Below, piece by piece: positions 1-8,488 of a stretch of DNA of 64,000 nt. The stretch is from contig JAZKAT010000014.1 of NCBI GenBank assembly GCA_040389045.1, positions 1-64,000 of the forward strand, read 5' to 3'. Positions within the stretch are counted from its first letter, which is position 1. Each line of letters opens with the position of its first letter. This DNA is from UBA5158 sp040389045. GTDB taxonomy: Bacteria; Pseudomonadota; Gammaproteobacteria; DSM-16500. A model generated the notes under the pieces. It made no database searches and was not told where the DNA came from. It saw nothing but the letters and a program-made list of their open reading frames with translations. Made by a program: the position numbers and the translations under genes.

Positions 1-2
1 CC

Positions 3-98
3 CAACAAGCCGCCGCCCGCCAAAAAGCCGCTGCCATGGCAGCAACCCCTACCCCAAATAATCCCGAATCTGACGCAAGTACGAAAACTAAAAGTTAG
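3..98 (+). CDS. C-terminal end of an unknown protein, cut by the window edge
   Basis: The third forward frame is open from the first base to a TAG at 96-98 and reads as an Ala/Gln-rich helix (QQAAARQKAAAMAA) followed by a Pro/Asn/Ser/Thr/Lys tail. That composition is typical of a low-complexity protein C-terminus; the other forward frames read less naturally. Only about 31 residues are visible, so no function can be given. It could be a chance open frame. Confidence 0.45.
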   Translation, partial: QQAAARQKAAAMAATPTPNNPESDASTKTKS

Positions 99-256
99 TA
101 TCCTAGCCCAAATGTAGCGCAGCGGAATCGAAGTAACTGGAAGAGATAAAATTAATCAGCAAACGAATATTATTTTTTTTGTTCCAAAAGAATGGTAGTA
201 CTTGTCGAAGTAAATTAAATCGACATATTAGTTTTATTTTAATGAAAAGATATAAA

Positions 257-562
257 CTAAAACATACCTCCACCATCTCTCCCTACATTAACATTAGTCA
301 TAACAATAGAGTCTTTTCTAAAATTTATTAAAAATTCAATACGAAACCATCCTTTTTGTAATTTATATCTGGAAAATAATTTATTAATTAAATTTTGTGC
401 CTCTTCCGTAAGCCTCTGTGAAATTATTTGGTTTGTCTTACCATAGATTTTGGTTTGAGCACCATTATTTTTTTTTAAAGTCCAACCTAAAAAATTAATT
501 TTCCCATCATAAACCAATCCCTCCATATAAAATACGCGAGTCCTCGAGCACCTTTCTTCCAT
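257..562 (-). CDS. hypothetical protein, second gene of a two-gene operon
   Basis: A 101-residue soluble protein that I do not recognise. The C-terminal half has a compact alternating pattern (GWFRIEFLIN, then VGRDGG near the end) typical of a small alpha/beta fold, as in many immunity-type or accessory proteins, but this is only a resemblance. The ATG is preceded by GAGGTG at good spacing, and that Shine-Dalgarno sequence overlaps the stop codon of the gene at 571-822. This suggests translational coupling and supports both genes as real. No signal peptide or membrane segment is seen. Confidence 0.6.
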   Translation of the reverse strand: MEERCSRTRVFYMEGLVYDGKINFLGWTLKKNNGAQTKIYGKTNQIISQRLTEEAQNLINKLFSRYKLQKGWFRIEFLINFRKDSIVMTNVNVGRDGGGMF

Positions 563-570
563 TTATCACC

Positions 571-822
571 TCATAAATCATCTTCAACATAGCAATTGTT
601 AATAGATAATTTTCTAAATTCTGTTTTAATCATTTGATGTTTTCTTGTATCTAATAACTTTTGATTTGGTTCGTTTATTAAATCTATGTTAAAAGATTTA
701 ACCAAAGCTTGATGTTCACTAAATATACGTAAATAATTCAGCCTCCAAAGCAATAGTTTCGACTTTAGAAAGACCTCGAAATCATTTTTTATGAAACTAC
801 AAAGCGACTCCGTTGCTGCCAT
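571..822 (-). CDS. hypothetical protein, first gene of a two-gene operon
   Basis: An 83-residue protein, mostly helical by composition, with no motif I recognise. Its end lies 8 bases before the next gene (257-562), whose ribosome binding site overlaps its stop, so the two are probably translated together. A short in-frame remnant ending in ELLSISKNKR lies just upstream, so a third gene of the operon may have decayed. A small two-gene operon of unknown proteins could be a toxin-antitoxin or toxin-immunity pair, but nothing in the sequence proves this. Confidence 0.5.
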   Translation of the reverse strand: MAATESLCSFIKNDFEVFLKSKLLLWRLNYLRIFSEHQALVKSFNIDLINEPNQKLLDTRKHQMIKTEFRKLSINNCYVEDDL

Positions 823-834
823 ATTGATTACCCT

Positions 835-1010
835 ACCGTTTATTCTTAGAAATACTCAATAGTTCTTCAGCAAGCAACTGATTCAATTAAGATATTTCTT
901 GGTTGTTCAAACATTTAATTTGATTTTAAGATCATCAATTGTTTTATCGATTTTTTATTTAATTTTTGTTGTAATTTGTAGTATTCTCGAAAAAAGAAGT
1001 CGTGACATCT
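835..1010 (-). pseudogene. decayed small gene upstream of the 571-822 operon
   Basis: The reverse strand holds coding-like pieces in different frames: a Gln/Lys-rich helix (EYYKLQQKLNKK), then a helix reading KIDKTIDDLKIKLNV before a stop, then NQLLAEELLSISKNKR ending just before the next gene. Poly-A runs lie between the pieces, as expected for a small coiled-coil gene broken by frameshifts. This is a weak reading from composition only. I see nothing else in the 823-1154 gap except AT-rich sequence that may carry promoters for the genes on both sides. Confidence 0.25.
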
Positions 1011-1154
1011 CTTATACAATCAGGTAAATTGTGTACTGAATCATATCTCCTTGGTGGCTTTTCTATTTTTAATCTAAGTCAAATTCTCGTAACTGCTATC
1101 TGATATGGGCACAGTAATATAATGGATTAGTGAGCGAATCGGTGAAAATCACTG

Positions 1155-2003
1155 ATGCGATTGAAATTTATGGACTATAACTACTTTGATAGCAACATTT
1201 CTGCCTTGGAGTACGCAAGGGAAATGGTTTCTTTGATGAAATATATAGCAAAGCCCTTGTTTGCCAATACGCCTATTAACAACTTTAGTTTTTTAAAATT
1301 CGATCACCAAGCTAATTTGATTAATTTAACAACCGACATAAAATGGATAGAGTATAGGTTTGATAAAAAAATCAAATATCAAATCTTATTTGAAAAACAG
1401 CTTGTTAATTCTTCTCTAAATAAACCTCACATGTTTTTATGGCCAAACGAAGCAAACAATGAACTGATGGGGGCTCTCCAAAACTATGGGATTTGGAACG
1501 GTTGCAATATATACATCCCTTATGCAGATCAAATTGAAGTATTTTCATTTGCTGCTTCCATTTCAAATACTAACATGAGCAATTTTTATTTCCATTATTT
1601 CGATTTTCTAAATAGCTTTATTATATATTTCAAAAAGAAGCTCTCTTCCATTGATTTGGAAAATAAAAAAGGAATTAAAATTATTACCGACATTTCTTTT
1701 CCAATCATAAATAGTGATATCAATAAATCAATTAAATTACCGACTAGTTCATTTATCAGAAAAACAGATAAATATGAAATTGATAATGGAATTTACTTAT
1801 CCTACAAAGAATTAGAATGTAGCTATTATCGAATGAATGGTTATTCTTATAAAGCTATTGCGAATATTTTAAATCTATCTTCCCGAACTATAGAGAGCCA
1901 CATAAATAGCATCAAACAAAAAACAAATAAAGCAACTACCGATGATCTTCTTCAATATTTGAATGAGAAAAGATGGTTTCTAAATGCCGTGCTTTACAAA
2001 TAA
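1155..2003 (+). CDS. LuxR-family HTH transcriptional regulator
   Basis: A 282-residue protein. The last 60 residues form a GerE/LuxR-type DNA-binding domain: a LSYKELECSYY start helix (where typical members have LTxRExE), SYKAIANIL as the scaffold helix and SSRTIESHINSIKQK as the recognition helix. The N-terminal 210 residues carry no motif I can name, as in many Legionella and Berkiella LuxR proteins whose sensor domains have diverged. It lies 47 bases before the PP-loop ATPase gene on the same strand and is the obvious candidate regulator of that cluster. An alternative ATG lies at 1170; neither start has a strong Shine-Dalgarno sequence. Confidence 0.8.
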   Translation: MRLKFMDYNYFDSNISALEYAREMVSLMKYIAKPLFANTPINNFSFLKFDHQANLINLTTDIKWIEYRFDKKIKYQILFEKQLVNSSLNKPHMFLWPNEANNELMGALQNYGIWNGCNIYIPYADQIEVFSFAASISNTNMSNFYFHYFDFLNSFIIYFKKKLSSIDLENKKGIKIITDISFPIINSDINKSIKLPTSSFIRKTDKYEIDNGIYLSYKELECSYYRMNGYSYKAIANILNLSSRTIESHINSIKQKTNKATTDDLLQYLNEKRWFLNAVLYK

Positions 2004-2050
2004 ATTTGTTTATTCAAAATCGAAACGTTTAATTTTAAGGACAGCCTCAA

Positions 2051-2737
2051 GTGACTGAAAATAACATAAAGCCCCAAGTGGTACTTTTTTCTGGCGGCAG
2101 AGATAGTACATTAACTGCGTCAATTCTCATGATGAGAAATATACCGGTTTGTCTTTTATCAGCTGATAGCGGTGCTTCCGTTCACCGAGATGTAATGAAA
2201 TATCGAATAAAAGAATTAAAAAAAAGATTTGGGGAAGCCTTGTTAGTTGATCATGTGAGCATAGATATAGCGGGCACTTTCAGAAGCATTGCACTTTCAG
2301 AAATTGAAAACGATATCTTAACAGATAAGAAAAATCTTATTGTTGTTGGCGAGAAACTTGCAATTTTGGCCCATGCTGTTGATTTTTGTTTACGTTATAA
2401 CTATAAAATTATCAACTGTGGATATACTAAATACCAAGAAGAATTTCCCGAACAAAGAGAAACATCAATAAATTTTTTTAAGAATATTCTCAAGAAATAT
2501 GAGATTTTATTAGAATGTCCAATTTACTTTGAAGCAACAAATGTTGAGTATGTTAAATATAGATTAATGCAGATTGGTTTAAGCAATAAACCATTAGAGG
2601 GTTCAACTCTTTTTGGGGATACGTTTTCCAAAGCAAATGACCAGACAATTATAAATTATCTCCATAGAAAAGAAATTCTCGTTCATAGTCATATTAAATT
2701 TTTAAATCAAACCGTAGAGATTTATTCTACTGTGTGA
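2051..2737 (+). CDS. PP-loop ATPase, candidate nucleotide-thionating enzyme (YcfA-like)
   Basis: A 228-residue protein with the PP-loop signature SGGRDS at residues 14-19, the pyrophosphate-binding motif of enzymes that adenylate a carbonyl before attack by nitrogen or sulfur (QueC, TtuA/TtcA, MnmA, ThiI). It lacks the zinc-binding cysteine cluster of QueC, so queuosine synthesis is unlikely. The start is GTG, chosen because AAGGA lies just upstream. The neighbours are a DUF523 protein, a GMP/IMP-type nucleotidase, a class V PLP enzyme and an exporter, matching the Erwinia 6-thioguanine set, in which the PP-loop enzyme thionates GMP. The PP-loop assignment is firm; the substrate is inferred. 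Confidence 0.8.
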   Translation: MTENNIKPQVVLFSGGRDSTLTASILMMRNIPVCLLSADSGASVHRDVMKYRIKELKKRFGEALLVDHVSIDIAGTFRSIALSEIENDILTDKKNLIVVGEKLAILAHAVDFCLRYNYKIINCGYTKYQEEFPEQRETSINFFKNILKKYEILLECPIYFEATNVEYVKYRLMQIGLSNKPLEGSTLFGDTFSKANDQTIINYLHRKEILVHSHIKFLNQTVEIYSTV

Positions 2738-2783
2738 TTTTTTTTGCTAGACTAAAAAATCATTTTAATATCTGGATTAACTA

Positions 2784-3281
2784 ATGGAAAAAATTCTTGT
2801 AAGCGGATGTTTAATCGGTCAAAAAGTCCGTTATCATGGGGGCGATGCTCTATTCGATCACCCTATTTTTGAAAAATGGATTTTTGAAAAGAGAATAATA
2901 GCTACTTGTCCAGAGGTATCAGCTAATCTAACTACACCTAGACCTTCATCTGAAATTATAGGAGGAAATGGTGTTCATGTGTTACATGGAATAGCTAAAG
3001 TGTTCACACATACAGGCATTGACCGAACGAACGAATTTATTCAAGGTGCTAACAACGCATTAAGCGTGGCTAAAAAACATAATATTAAAATGGCTATTTT
3101 AAAGAAAAATAGCCCTTCATGTGGAAATAAATCAATATACGATGGCACTTATTCAAGTAATATTATCGCCGGTATCGGCGTTACCGCTGCGTTATTAGAG
3201 AAAAACGGTATAGCCATTTTCAACGAAGACGAAATTATTTTGGCTGATGATTACTTAAATAAATTAGAAAACAATCAATAA
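2784..3281 (+). CDS. DUF523/TudS-family protein, candidate thio-nucleobase desulfidase
   Basis: A 165-residue, full-length DUF523 protein. The family motifs are clear: VSGCLIG at the N-terminus (Cys9), CPEV followed by TPR (Cys42, Glu44, Arg53) and SPSCG followed by IYDG (Cys113). In TudS, thiouracil desulfidase, three such cysteines hold a [4Fe-4S] cluster that takes sulfur from a thio-base. The usual GG after CPEV is replaced by SAN, which may alter substrate choice. It sits 46 bases after the PP-loop gene on the same strand. A role in self-protection against a thiopurine, or in sulfur handling, is inferred from context. Confidence 0.85.
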   Translation: MEKILVSGCLIGQKVRYHGGDALFDHPIFEKWIFEKRIIATCPEVSANLTTPRPSSEIIGGNGVHVLHGIAKVFTHTGIDRTNEFIQGANNALSVAKKHNIKMAILKKNSPSCGNKSIYDGTYSSNIIAGIGVTAALLEKNGIAIFNEDEIILADDYLNKLENNQ

Positions 3282-3313
3282 AAAATTTTGGAAATTTAAA
3301 TTACGAAAGCATA

Positions 3314-4000
3314 ATGCTAAGAAACTATATGTCAAAATCAAATGTTATGTTCAATATTAAAATGGTCGATACCATATTTCTTGATATGGATGGCACCCTA
3401 CTAGATTTACATTATGACAATTTTATTTGGGAAACTGCGATGCCTATTGAATACGCCAATCTTCATGGCGTTACTTGTCAACACGCAAAGAGTATTATAA
3501 AAGAATTGATTCACATACATCGGGGTACACTTAATGCTTATTGTCTGAAATATTGGAGCCGGTTGCTAAATATTGATCTTGTAGATCTTCATTACAGATA
3601 TCAAGATAAAATTACGTTTAGAGAAAATGCTGAGCTATTTTTGCAAAATATTAAGGATCACAATTTTAATGTTTTTTTAGTTACAAATGCCGATAAAGAT
3701 AATTTAAGGATAAAATTATCAATTACTTTTTTAGATAAATATATGAAAGGAATATACAGCGCTCATGATTTTGGTCATGCTAAAGAAACTCAAGAATTTT
3801 GGTTGAAATTACATAATGAAATTAAATTTTCTAAAAACAAAGCCATTCTTATTGATGATAATCGTAACGTGCTTTGTTCAGCAAAACAGTTCGGGCTCGG
3901 GAATGTTTTTTTAATTAGCAAACCGTGCAGCATGACGAATGGGATCTATATGTCAGAATATAATATTATTGACAATTTTAATCAGTTCTACTGGAATTAA
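3314..4000 (+). CDS. HAD hydrolase, YrfG-like GMP/IMP 5'-nucleotidase
   Basis: A 228-residue HAD hydrolase (class IA). Motif I is FLDMDGTLLDL, motif II is LVTNA and motif IV is LIDDN. Family-specific blocks match E. coli YrfG closely, including YCLKYWS and FGHAKETQEFW. YrfG dephosphorylates GMP and IMP, that is, 6-oxopurine nucleotides. Several in-frame ATGs (3314, 3329, 3347, 3362) leave the start uncertain; the core fold begins near the last. It is co-directional with the PP-loop and DUF523 genes, 32 bases after the latter. In a thiopurine pathway it could release the nucleoside from its monophosphate. Confidence 0.82.
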   Translation: MLRNYMSKSNVMFNIKMVDTIFLDMDGTLLDLHYDNFIWETAMPIEYANLHGVTCQHAKSIIKELIHIHRGTLNAYCLKYWSRLLNIDLVDLHYRYQDKITFRENAELFLQNIKDHNFNVFLVTNADKDNLRIKLSITFLDKYMKGIYSAHDFGHAKETQEFWLKLHNEIKFSKNKAILIDDNRNVLCSAKQFGLGNVFLISKPCSMTNGIYMSEYNIIDNFNQFYWN

Positions 4001-4017
4001 TTTGATCCAAGATAAAG

Positions 4018-5193
4018 CTATAGCAACCTAAGCATCTCACAAAAGCGATTAATTTCTTCCTCAGTATTATAATAATGGACTGAAGCTCGAATAAGGGCAT
4101 TAATATTTCTTCTTTCCAAATCCAATTTAGCATGTTCTTGCATTGAAATGGAAACATTGATTCTATGATGTGATAAATATTTTTGTATTTTTTCTGCTGT
4201 GTCTCGTTTAGAAGTGAATGTTACAATCCCACATTTATTCTCTCCAAGATCTCGTAAATCAATATTTGATAGTTCAGTCAATTTTTTTCTGAATAACATT
4301 GCTAAATATTGTATTCTTTTCCAAATAGTAGGAATACCCAACTGTAAAGCATAATCAATCGCTGTTGCTAAACCAATTTTTCCGGCGATATTCTGCTCCC
4401 AAGTTTCAAATCGTCTTGCATCCAGTCTCAATTGATACTCATTATCTGTATTCCATTTTCCAGAATGTATCTCTATTGAGGGAAGATCACACTGATCAAT
4501 GATACTTTTACGTGCATATAGAAAACCTGTGCCACGCGGTCCGCGTAAATATTTACGGCCTGTTCCACAGAGAAAGTCACAATTAATGGCTCGAACATCA
4601 ATTGGTATTTGGCCAAGTGATTGGGTGGTATCAAGTAAATAAGGAATATTCATTTGTTTTGCATATTTTCCTACCTCAAGTACTGGATTAATTAACCCTC
4701 CTTGTGTTGGCACATGAGTAATTGCGATTAATTTAACATCGTTATCAAGTTTATTTTTTAAATCGTCTAAATCCAATTGGCCATTCAAATCATCTTTGAT
4801 TACATCAATAGTTACACCGGTGCGTTTAGCCATATACAAAAATGTTAAATAATTGCTGGCATACTCAGAGAAACATGTCAGAATGCGATCGCCTTTTTTA
4901 AAGCGGAAGCTATAAAATGCACTTTTCCATGCGCGCGTAGCATTGTCTGTAAATGCAATTTCATCTGGATTACAATTAATTAACTTTGCTGCAACCTTAT
5001 AGACTTTTTCAGACTGATCTACTGCTTGATTAGCCGCTTCATAACCGCCTATTTCTGCTTCTAAATCTAAATGACTTTTAACTGAATTTACTACAACAAA
5101 AGGCGGCAAAGCAGAACCCGCATTATTAAAATGAAGTACGTGATTACAGCCTGGTGTTTCTGAGCGCAATTTTTGAATATCTAATTTTTCCAA
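4018..5193 (-). CDS. class V aminotransferase-fold PLP enzyme, candidate sulfur donor (YcfC-like)
   Basis: A 391-residue fold-type I PLP enzyme of the cysteine desulfurase / isopenicillin epimerase group. It has His160 in ITHVPTQGG, Asp188 in LLDTTQS (to the pyridine nitrogen) and the PLP lysine K214 in TGRKYLRGPRG. The C-terminal motif IRASVHYYNTEEEI is that of SufS-type proteins, but the preceding SufS cysteine loop (GHHC type) is replaced by a segment without Cys. It may therefore act as a C-S lyase rather than through a protein persulfide. It is convergent with the nucleotidase gene and followed upstream by the MFS gene on its own strand. Function in sulfur mobilisation is inferred. Confidence 0.8.
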   Translation of the reverse strand: MEKLDIQKLRSETPGCNHVLHFNNAGSALPPFVVVNSVKSHLDLEAEIGGYEAANQAVDQSEKVYKVAAKLINCNPDEIAFTDNATRAWKSAFYSFRFKKGDRILTCFSEYASNYLTFLYMAKRTGVTIDVIKDDLNGQLDLDDLKNKLDNDVKLIAITHVPTQGGLINPVLEVGKYAKQMNIPYLLDTTQSLGQIPIDVRAINCDFLCGTGRKYLRGPRGTGFLYARKSIIDQCDLPSIEIHSGKWNTDNEYQLRLDARRFETWEQNIAGKIGLATAIDYALQLGIPTIWKRIQYLAMLFRKKLTELSNIDLRDLGENKCGIVTFTSKRDTAEKIQKYLSHHRINVSISMQEHAKLDLERRNINALIRASVHYYNTEEEINRFCEMLRLL

Positions 5194-5236
5194 AAGTAAC
5201 TCCTTTTTTTATAAGTTCTTTGCCATTTATTTTTTT

Positions 5237-6439
5237 TCAATAATTAGAAAAACGAAAAGCGCTTAAATCAGATGCTAGCAATTTATAAATGATAATCAAC
5301 ATTATACACATAAGAAAATAAATCATGGGCAATAATAAAATATTGATTGGAAATAACCCCAAAACTATTATGATAATAGTTGTTAATCCGATATTAATGA
5401 AATTCATAACCGCAGAACCTTGTGCAGTATCAGAAATATGGCTCATTGCATAAGTTGACGCATTTGAAACTATAAAGCATTTACCAAAGCTAATAATCAT
5501 TATTGGTATAAATAATGTAAATAGGACAGTTAAATGCATTAACATAGTGATTATCATGACAATTGTTCCAATGATAATTACAAAAATACCGAAACGAATA
5601 ATTTCTATGAAAGCATGTCGTTTAACTAATCTTGCAGAAATAATGGATCCCAATATCAATCCAAAAGCTGACAAAACGGTTCCCATGCCATATTGTTTGC
5701 TGTTTAGGCCAAAAATATTAATCGCAACGAATGGTGCTACTGCTGAAAATACATAAAGAAAAGTGATAGCACTTCCCATTAATAAACCGCCTGTAATTAA
5801 GCGGATATTTTTAAATTGGTATAAGTAACTTTGAATTATATTTTTTACTTTTAAAGCATCAAAATTTAAATTTCTTTGTGTTTCTGGTAATCGCATGACA
5901 AGTGCTAATAATATGAGTCCATAAACAGCACCAGCGTAGAAACAACTTATCCATCCATAATAGTCAGTAAGTAAGCCACCTAATGCAGTAGCAAGACAAG
6001 GTATAATTGCAAAAGCTAGCATCAGATAAGAGATTTTTTGACTAGCTATTTTAGGTTCATAGCATTCATTGACTAAAGTAAATGTCATTTTGAATCCAAC
6101 ACCCGAACCTACTGCTAGCAGAAATCTGCCTATTAATAAGATATAGAATTCATGAATTAAGCCAGCATATGCGCACATACAACTGCTAATAATTTGTAGA
6201 GCAATGCCGAGAAATATTGCTGGTTTTCTGCCAAATCGATTTGCAATAGGACCGTAGATTAATTGGCCTAATGCGAATCCAATTAAAAACCAGGTCATTG
6301 TTTGTTGGGCTATCTTTGTTGGTATTGCAAAAAAAATTGCAATTTTGGGCAAAGCGGGTGTAAATAGTACCGCATTAACAGATGCAAAAGAAATCATCAG
6401 TAGCAATGTAAAAAAAGAGAGCTTTGATCGATATTGCAT
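5237..6439 (-). CDS. MFS transporter of the Bcr/CflA drug-export type
   Basis: About 400 residues with 12 hydrophobic segments. The N-terminal part carries TPALPKIA and the MFS loop motif GPIANRFGRKPAI between helices 2 and 3, as in Bcr/CflA multidrug exporters. I place the start at the ATG at 6439, because AAGGGTG precedes it; an in-frame upstream ATG at 6526 would add 29 residues that look unlike a transporter start. It lies 43 bases upstream of the PLP enzyme gene on the same strand, so the two are probably one operon. It is the natural candidate exporter of whatever this cluster makes. Confidence 0.85.
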   Translation of the reverse strand: MQYRSKLSFFTLLLMISFASVNAVLFTPALPKIAIFFAIPTKIAQQTMTWFLIGFALGQLIYGPIANRFGRKPAIFLGIALQIISSCMCAYAGLIHEFYILLIGRFLLAVGSGVGFKMTFTLVNECYEPKIASQKISYLMLAFAIIPCLATALGGLLTDYYGWISCFYAGAVYGLILLALVMRLPETQRNLNFDALKVKNIIQSYLYQFKNIRLITGGLLMGSAITFLYVFSAVAPFVAINIFGLNSKQYGMGTVLSAFGLILGSIISARLVKRHAFIEIIRFGIFVIIIGTIVMIITMLMHLTVLFTLFIPIMIISFGKCFIVSNASTYAMSHISDTAQGSAVMNFINIGLTTIIIIVLGLFPINILLLPMIYFLMCIMLIIIYKLLASDLSAFRFSNY

Positions 6440-6634
6440 AACAACACCCTTATAAACCAGGTTGTATTCCACTTTCTGTGATTTACTGTTCCCAGTGGCA
6501 GCTTTCACTAAAGATAGAGCTAGCATAATACAATATTTACTTAGTTGATCAAGATAGATCGGCTATTCCGCAATTTATTTCAGATTTAAGATCACTAAGA
6601 TGATGACTGTCGAGTGACCAATGAAATAGCGGGG

Positions 6635-7303
6635 TTAATAATTGTCATGTAAAGGTGGGCCGTATTTTAAGATTCGATTAATTAGATTTTCCAAATTAAT
6701 AATATCCGAGCCTGGCATTAATGCAAAATCAAAGTCACGATAGATATCAGAATCATTTTCTTTTAGCCAAGTGAACCCTTCTTTAGGGCCTAAATACCAT
6801 AGGTCTCTAAGGCGAAAGTATGAGTTAAGTAATTCATACAATAACCAATGCAAGCGAAAATTCCCTTCAATATCTCCTTTTTTGGAGCGCGCCAACATTT
6901 TATACAGCCACACAGCTATTTCTTGTTTTTCCCAGACAGGGGTCTTTTGAGGGCCGTTGGCATATGTTGTCTTGATATTGTTTAACAGATCATCGCCAAT
7001 ACAATTCTTTTGAATCAAAACAATCCCATCTTTAATTCTTATCAGCGAAATGTCGTAGTTATTTATGTAATCTTCAGAATAGATGAAGGCGTCCAGATAA
7101 GCACCTGACAAAACACGACAATCTCTTTCCATTTCGCCGCTTTTTCTAATGGCAATGATGTCATAGTCACTATTCGCATTGTATTCGCCCCTCGCGCGCG
7201 AGCCATACAGGATAACTGAATGACAATTATGTTTTTGCATCATTTCAAGTTTAATTTTCTCAATGACTTTATCACAAGTTTTTTCTGTGTTTTTTTTTGC
7301 CAT
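6635..7303 (-). CDS. nucleotidyltransferase-domain protein
   Basis: A 222-residue protein of the DNA polymerase beta-like nucleotidyltransferase superfamily. The signature VILYGSRARGEYNANSDYDI (GS...R-G...SD-D) holds the metal-binding carboxylates, with a third candidate Asp in AYLDAFIYS. The C-terminal half is helical (WEKQEIAVWLYKML, RLHWLLYELLNSYF), as in antibiotic nucleotidyltransferases and MNT/HEPN systems, but no separate HEPN partner is adjacent. AAGGAAGAA precedes the ATG. Whether it belongs to the neighbouring thiopurine-like cluster (for instance as self-resistance) is open. Confidence 0.75.
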   Translation of the reverse strand: MAKKNTEKTCDKVIEKIKLEMMQKHNCHSVILYGSRARGEYNANSDYDIIAIRKSGEMERDCRVLSGAYLDAFIYSEDYINNYDISLIRIKDGIVLIQKNCIGDDLLNNIKTTYANGPQKTPVWEKQEIAVWLYKMLARSKKGDIEGNFRLHWLLYELLNSYFRLRDLWYLGPKEGFTWLKENDSDIYRDFDFALMPGSDIINLENLINRILKYGPPLHDNY

Positions 7304-7654
7304 AGTATTTCTTCCTTCGCAACCAAGCCCATATTTAACGCAATGGAAACCAAGACTTAACTGTTTCTGAAATTACTGGTTTGATTTTTGATCACTTCTA
7401 AAATATTCAGAATCCTTTTTCTTTTTAGCACCCAATAGTGTATTATAATTTATCACAATTATACTATTAGTTTCTCAAACAAACAATTAGTTGCGGATTC
7501 ACAAGGTACTTGTTAGGAAATGATCTGGCTGCTCAATCGGATGCGCTGCACATATTATTATTTAATTTTATGAATTCGTAATAGTTAGTAGGTTGAGCTG
7601 AACAACACAGTGAAGCCCAACGATTATTAATATATTTATCAGGAAAAATGTATC
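7304..7654. other. gene-free gap with a degenerate repeat D palindrome
   Basis: About 350 AT-rich bases between divergent genes, so promoters for both sides should lie here. At 7588-7621 there is a weakened copy of the GTAGGTTGGGCTGAACGC...GAAGCCCAAC palindrome found intact at 51683 and 62892. I see no other ordered structure and no convincing open frame. Confidence 0.5.
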
Positions 7655-8488
7655 ATGCTTTGGAACCCTTTTTTCCACTTACAAGAAACGACGTATTATC
7701 CAACCGCCAGATTGATACGCTCGTCATTTAAACAAAGAATGAGGGATACTTTTAAAGTATTTTATGGCGATATATTTAGAAATAACTTAGGAATAATTGA
7801 CTATATATTCCCTTTTTCACGGCTTTCAACTGCTATTCTTTTATTAATAAACCGTGGCTCTAATGATAATGCCAATACCACTGACATTATTTTGTCTGCT
7901 TCGTTATTTATTATTTGGTCAACTCCTACAATTTTATTAAGTATTCCAAAATTAATAGTGGCATCTGCACTTACCCTTGTACTATCACCTGTTGTTGCTC
8001 TTGTTCATTTTTGGTTTAAATCAGATAAAGAAAAATTAGTTAATCAAATTAAGCATCTTAAAATTCAACTTTATAAGAGCAATATAGATCAACATATTGA
8101 CCAGTTAGATGATCAAAAAGACTTAGAAGATGAAAATGAACTAGCACAAGCACTTCCGACAAGAGAATTCGACTCCCTGTCAATAAGACCCATTTACAAA
8201 TATCCAGAAGGCTCTGCATGTACCTATACTGAATACGCACTAACAGATACCACCACTTCGCGAATATTATTACTTGGAATATTCGCTATTAAACCTCTTG
8301 TAGGAGTAAGACCTTCAGATGCACTCGGCAAGCCTTTAGCTTTAGTTAAAATCACACCACAAAATTCAACACCCATTAAAGCGATATTAACTACTAATAT
8401 GTTCTGGGCAACAGAACATTTAGAAAATGTTGAAGCACTTACGCAAGTAGAGGAAGTTATAAATCAAGTTCAGCCTAGGTTTATTTAA
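7655..8488 (+). CDS. hypothetical protein with central hydrophobic helices
   Basis: A 277-residue protein that I do not recognise. Residues about 50-75 and 90-125 include hydrophobic stretches (such as SASLFIIWSTPTILLSIP and ALTLVLSPVVALVHFW), followed by an acidic, Gln/Asp-rich linker and a soluble C-terminal domain with a repeated hydrophobic core. This two-helix plus soluble-tail layout is common in Legionellales orphan and effector-like proteins. AGGAAA precedes the ATG. Its stop overlaps the ATG of the next gene by one base, so the two are translationally coupled and probably work together. Confidence 0.65.
   Translation: MLWNPFFHLQETTYYPTARLIRSSFKQRMRDTFKVFYGDIFRNNLGIIDYIFPFSRLSTAILLLINRGSNDNANTTDIILSASLFIIWSTPTILLSIPKLIVASALTLVLSPVVALVHFWFKSDKEKLVNQIKHLKIQLYKSNIDQHIDQLDDQKDLEDENELAQALPTREFDSLSIRPIYKYPEGSACTYTEYALTDTTTSRILLLGIFAIKPLVGVRPSDALGKPLALVKITPQNSTPIKAILTTNMFWATEHLENVEALTQVEEVINQVQPRFI

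Noticed and set aside
2051..2737. The PP-loop protein as QueC of queuosine synthesis.
   Set aside because: The zinc-binding cysteine cluster of QueC is absent and no queD, queE or queF lies near; the nucleotidase, PLP enzyme and exporter point elsewhere.
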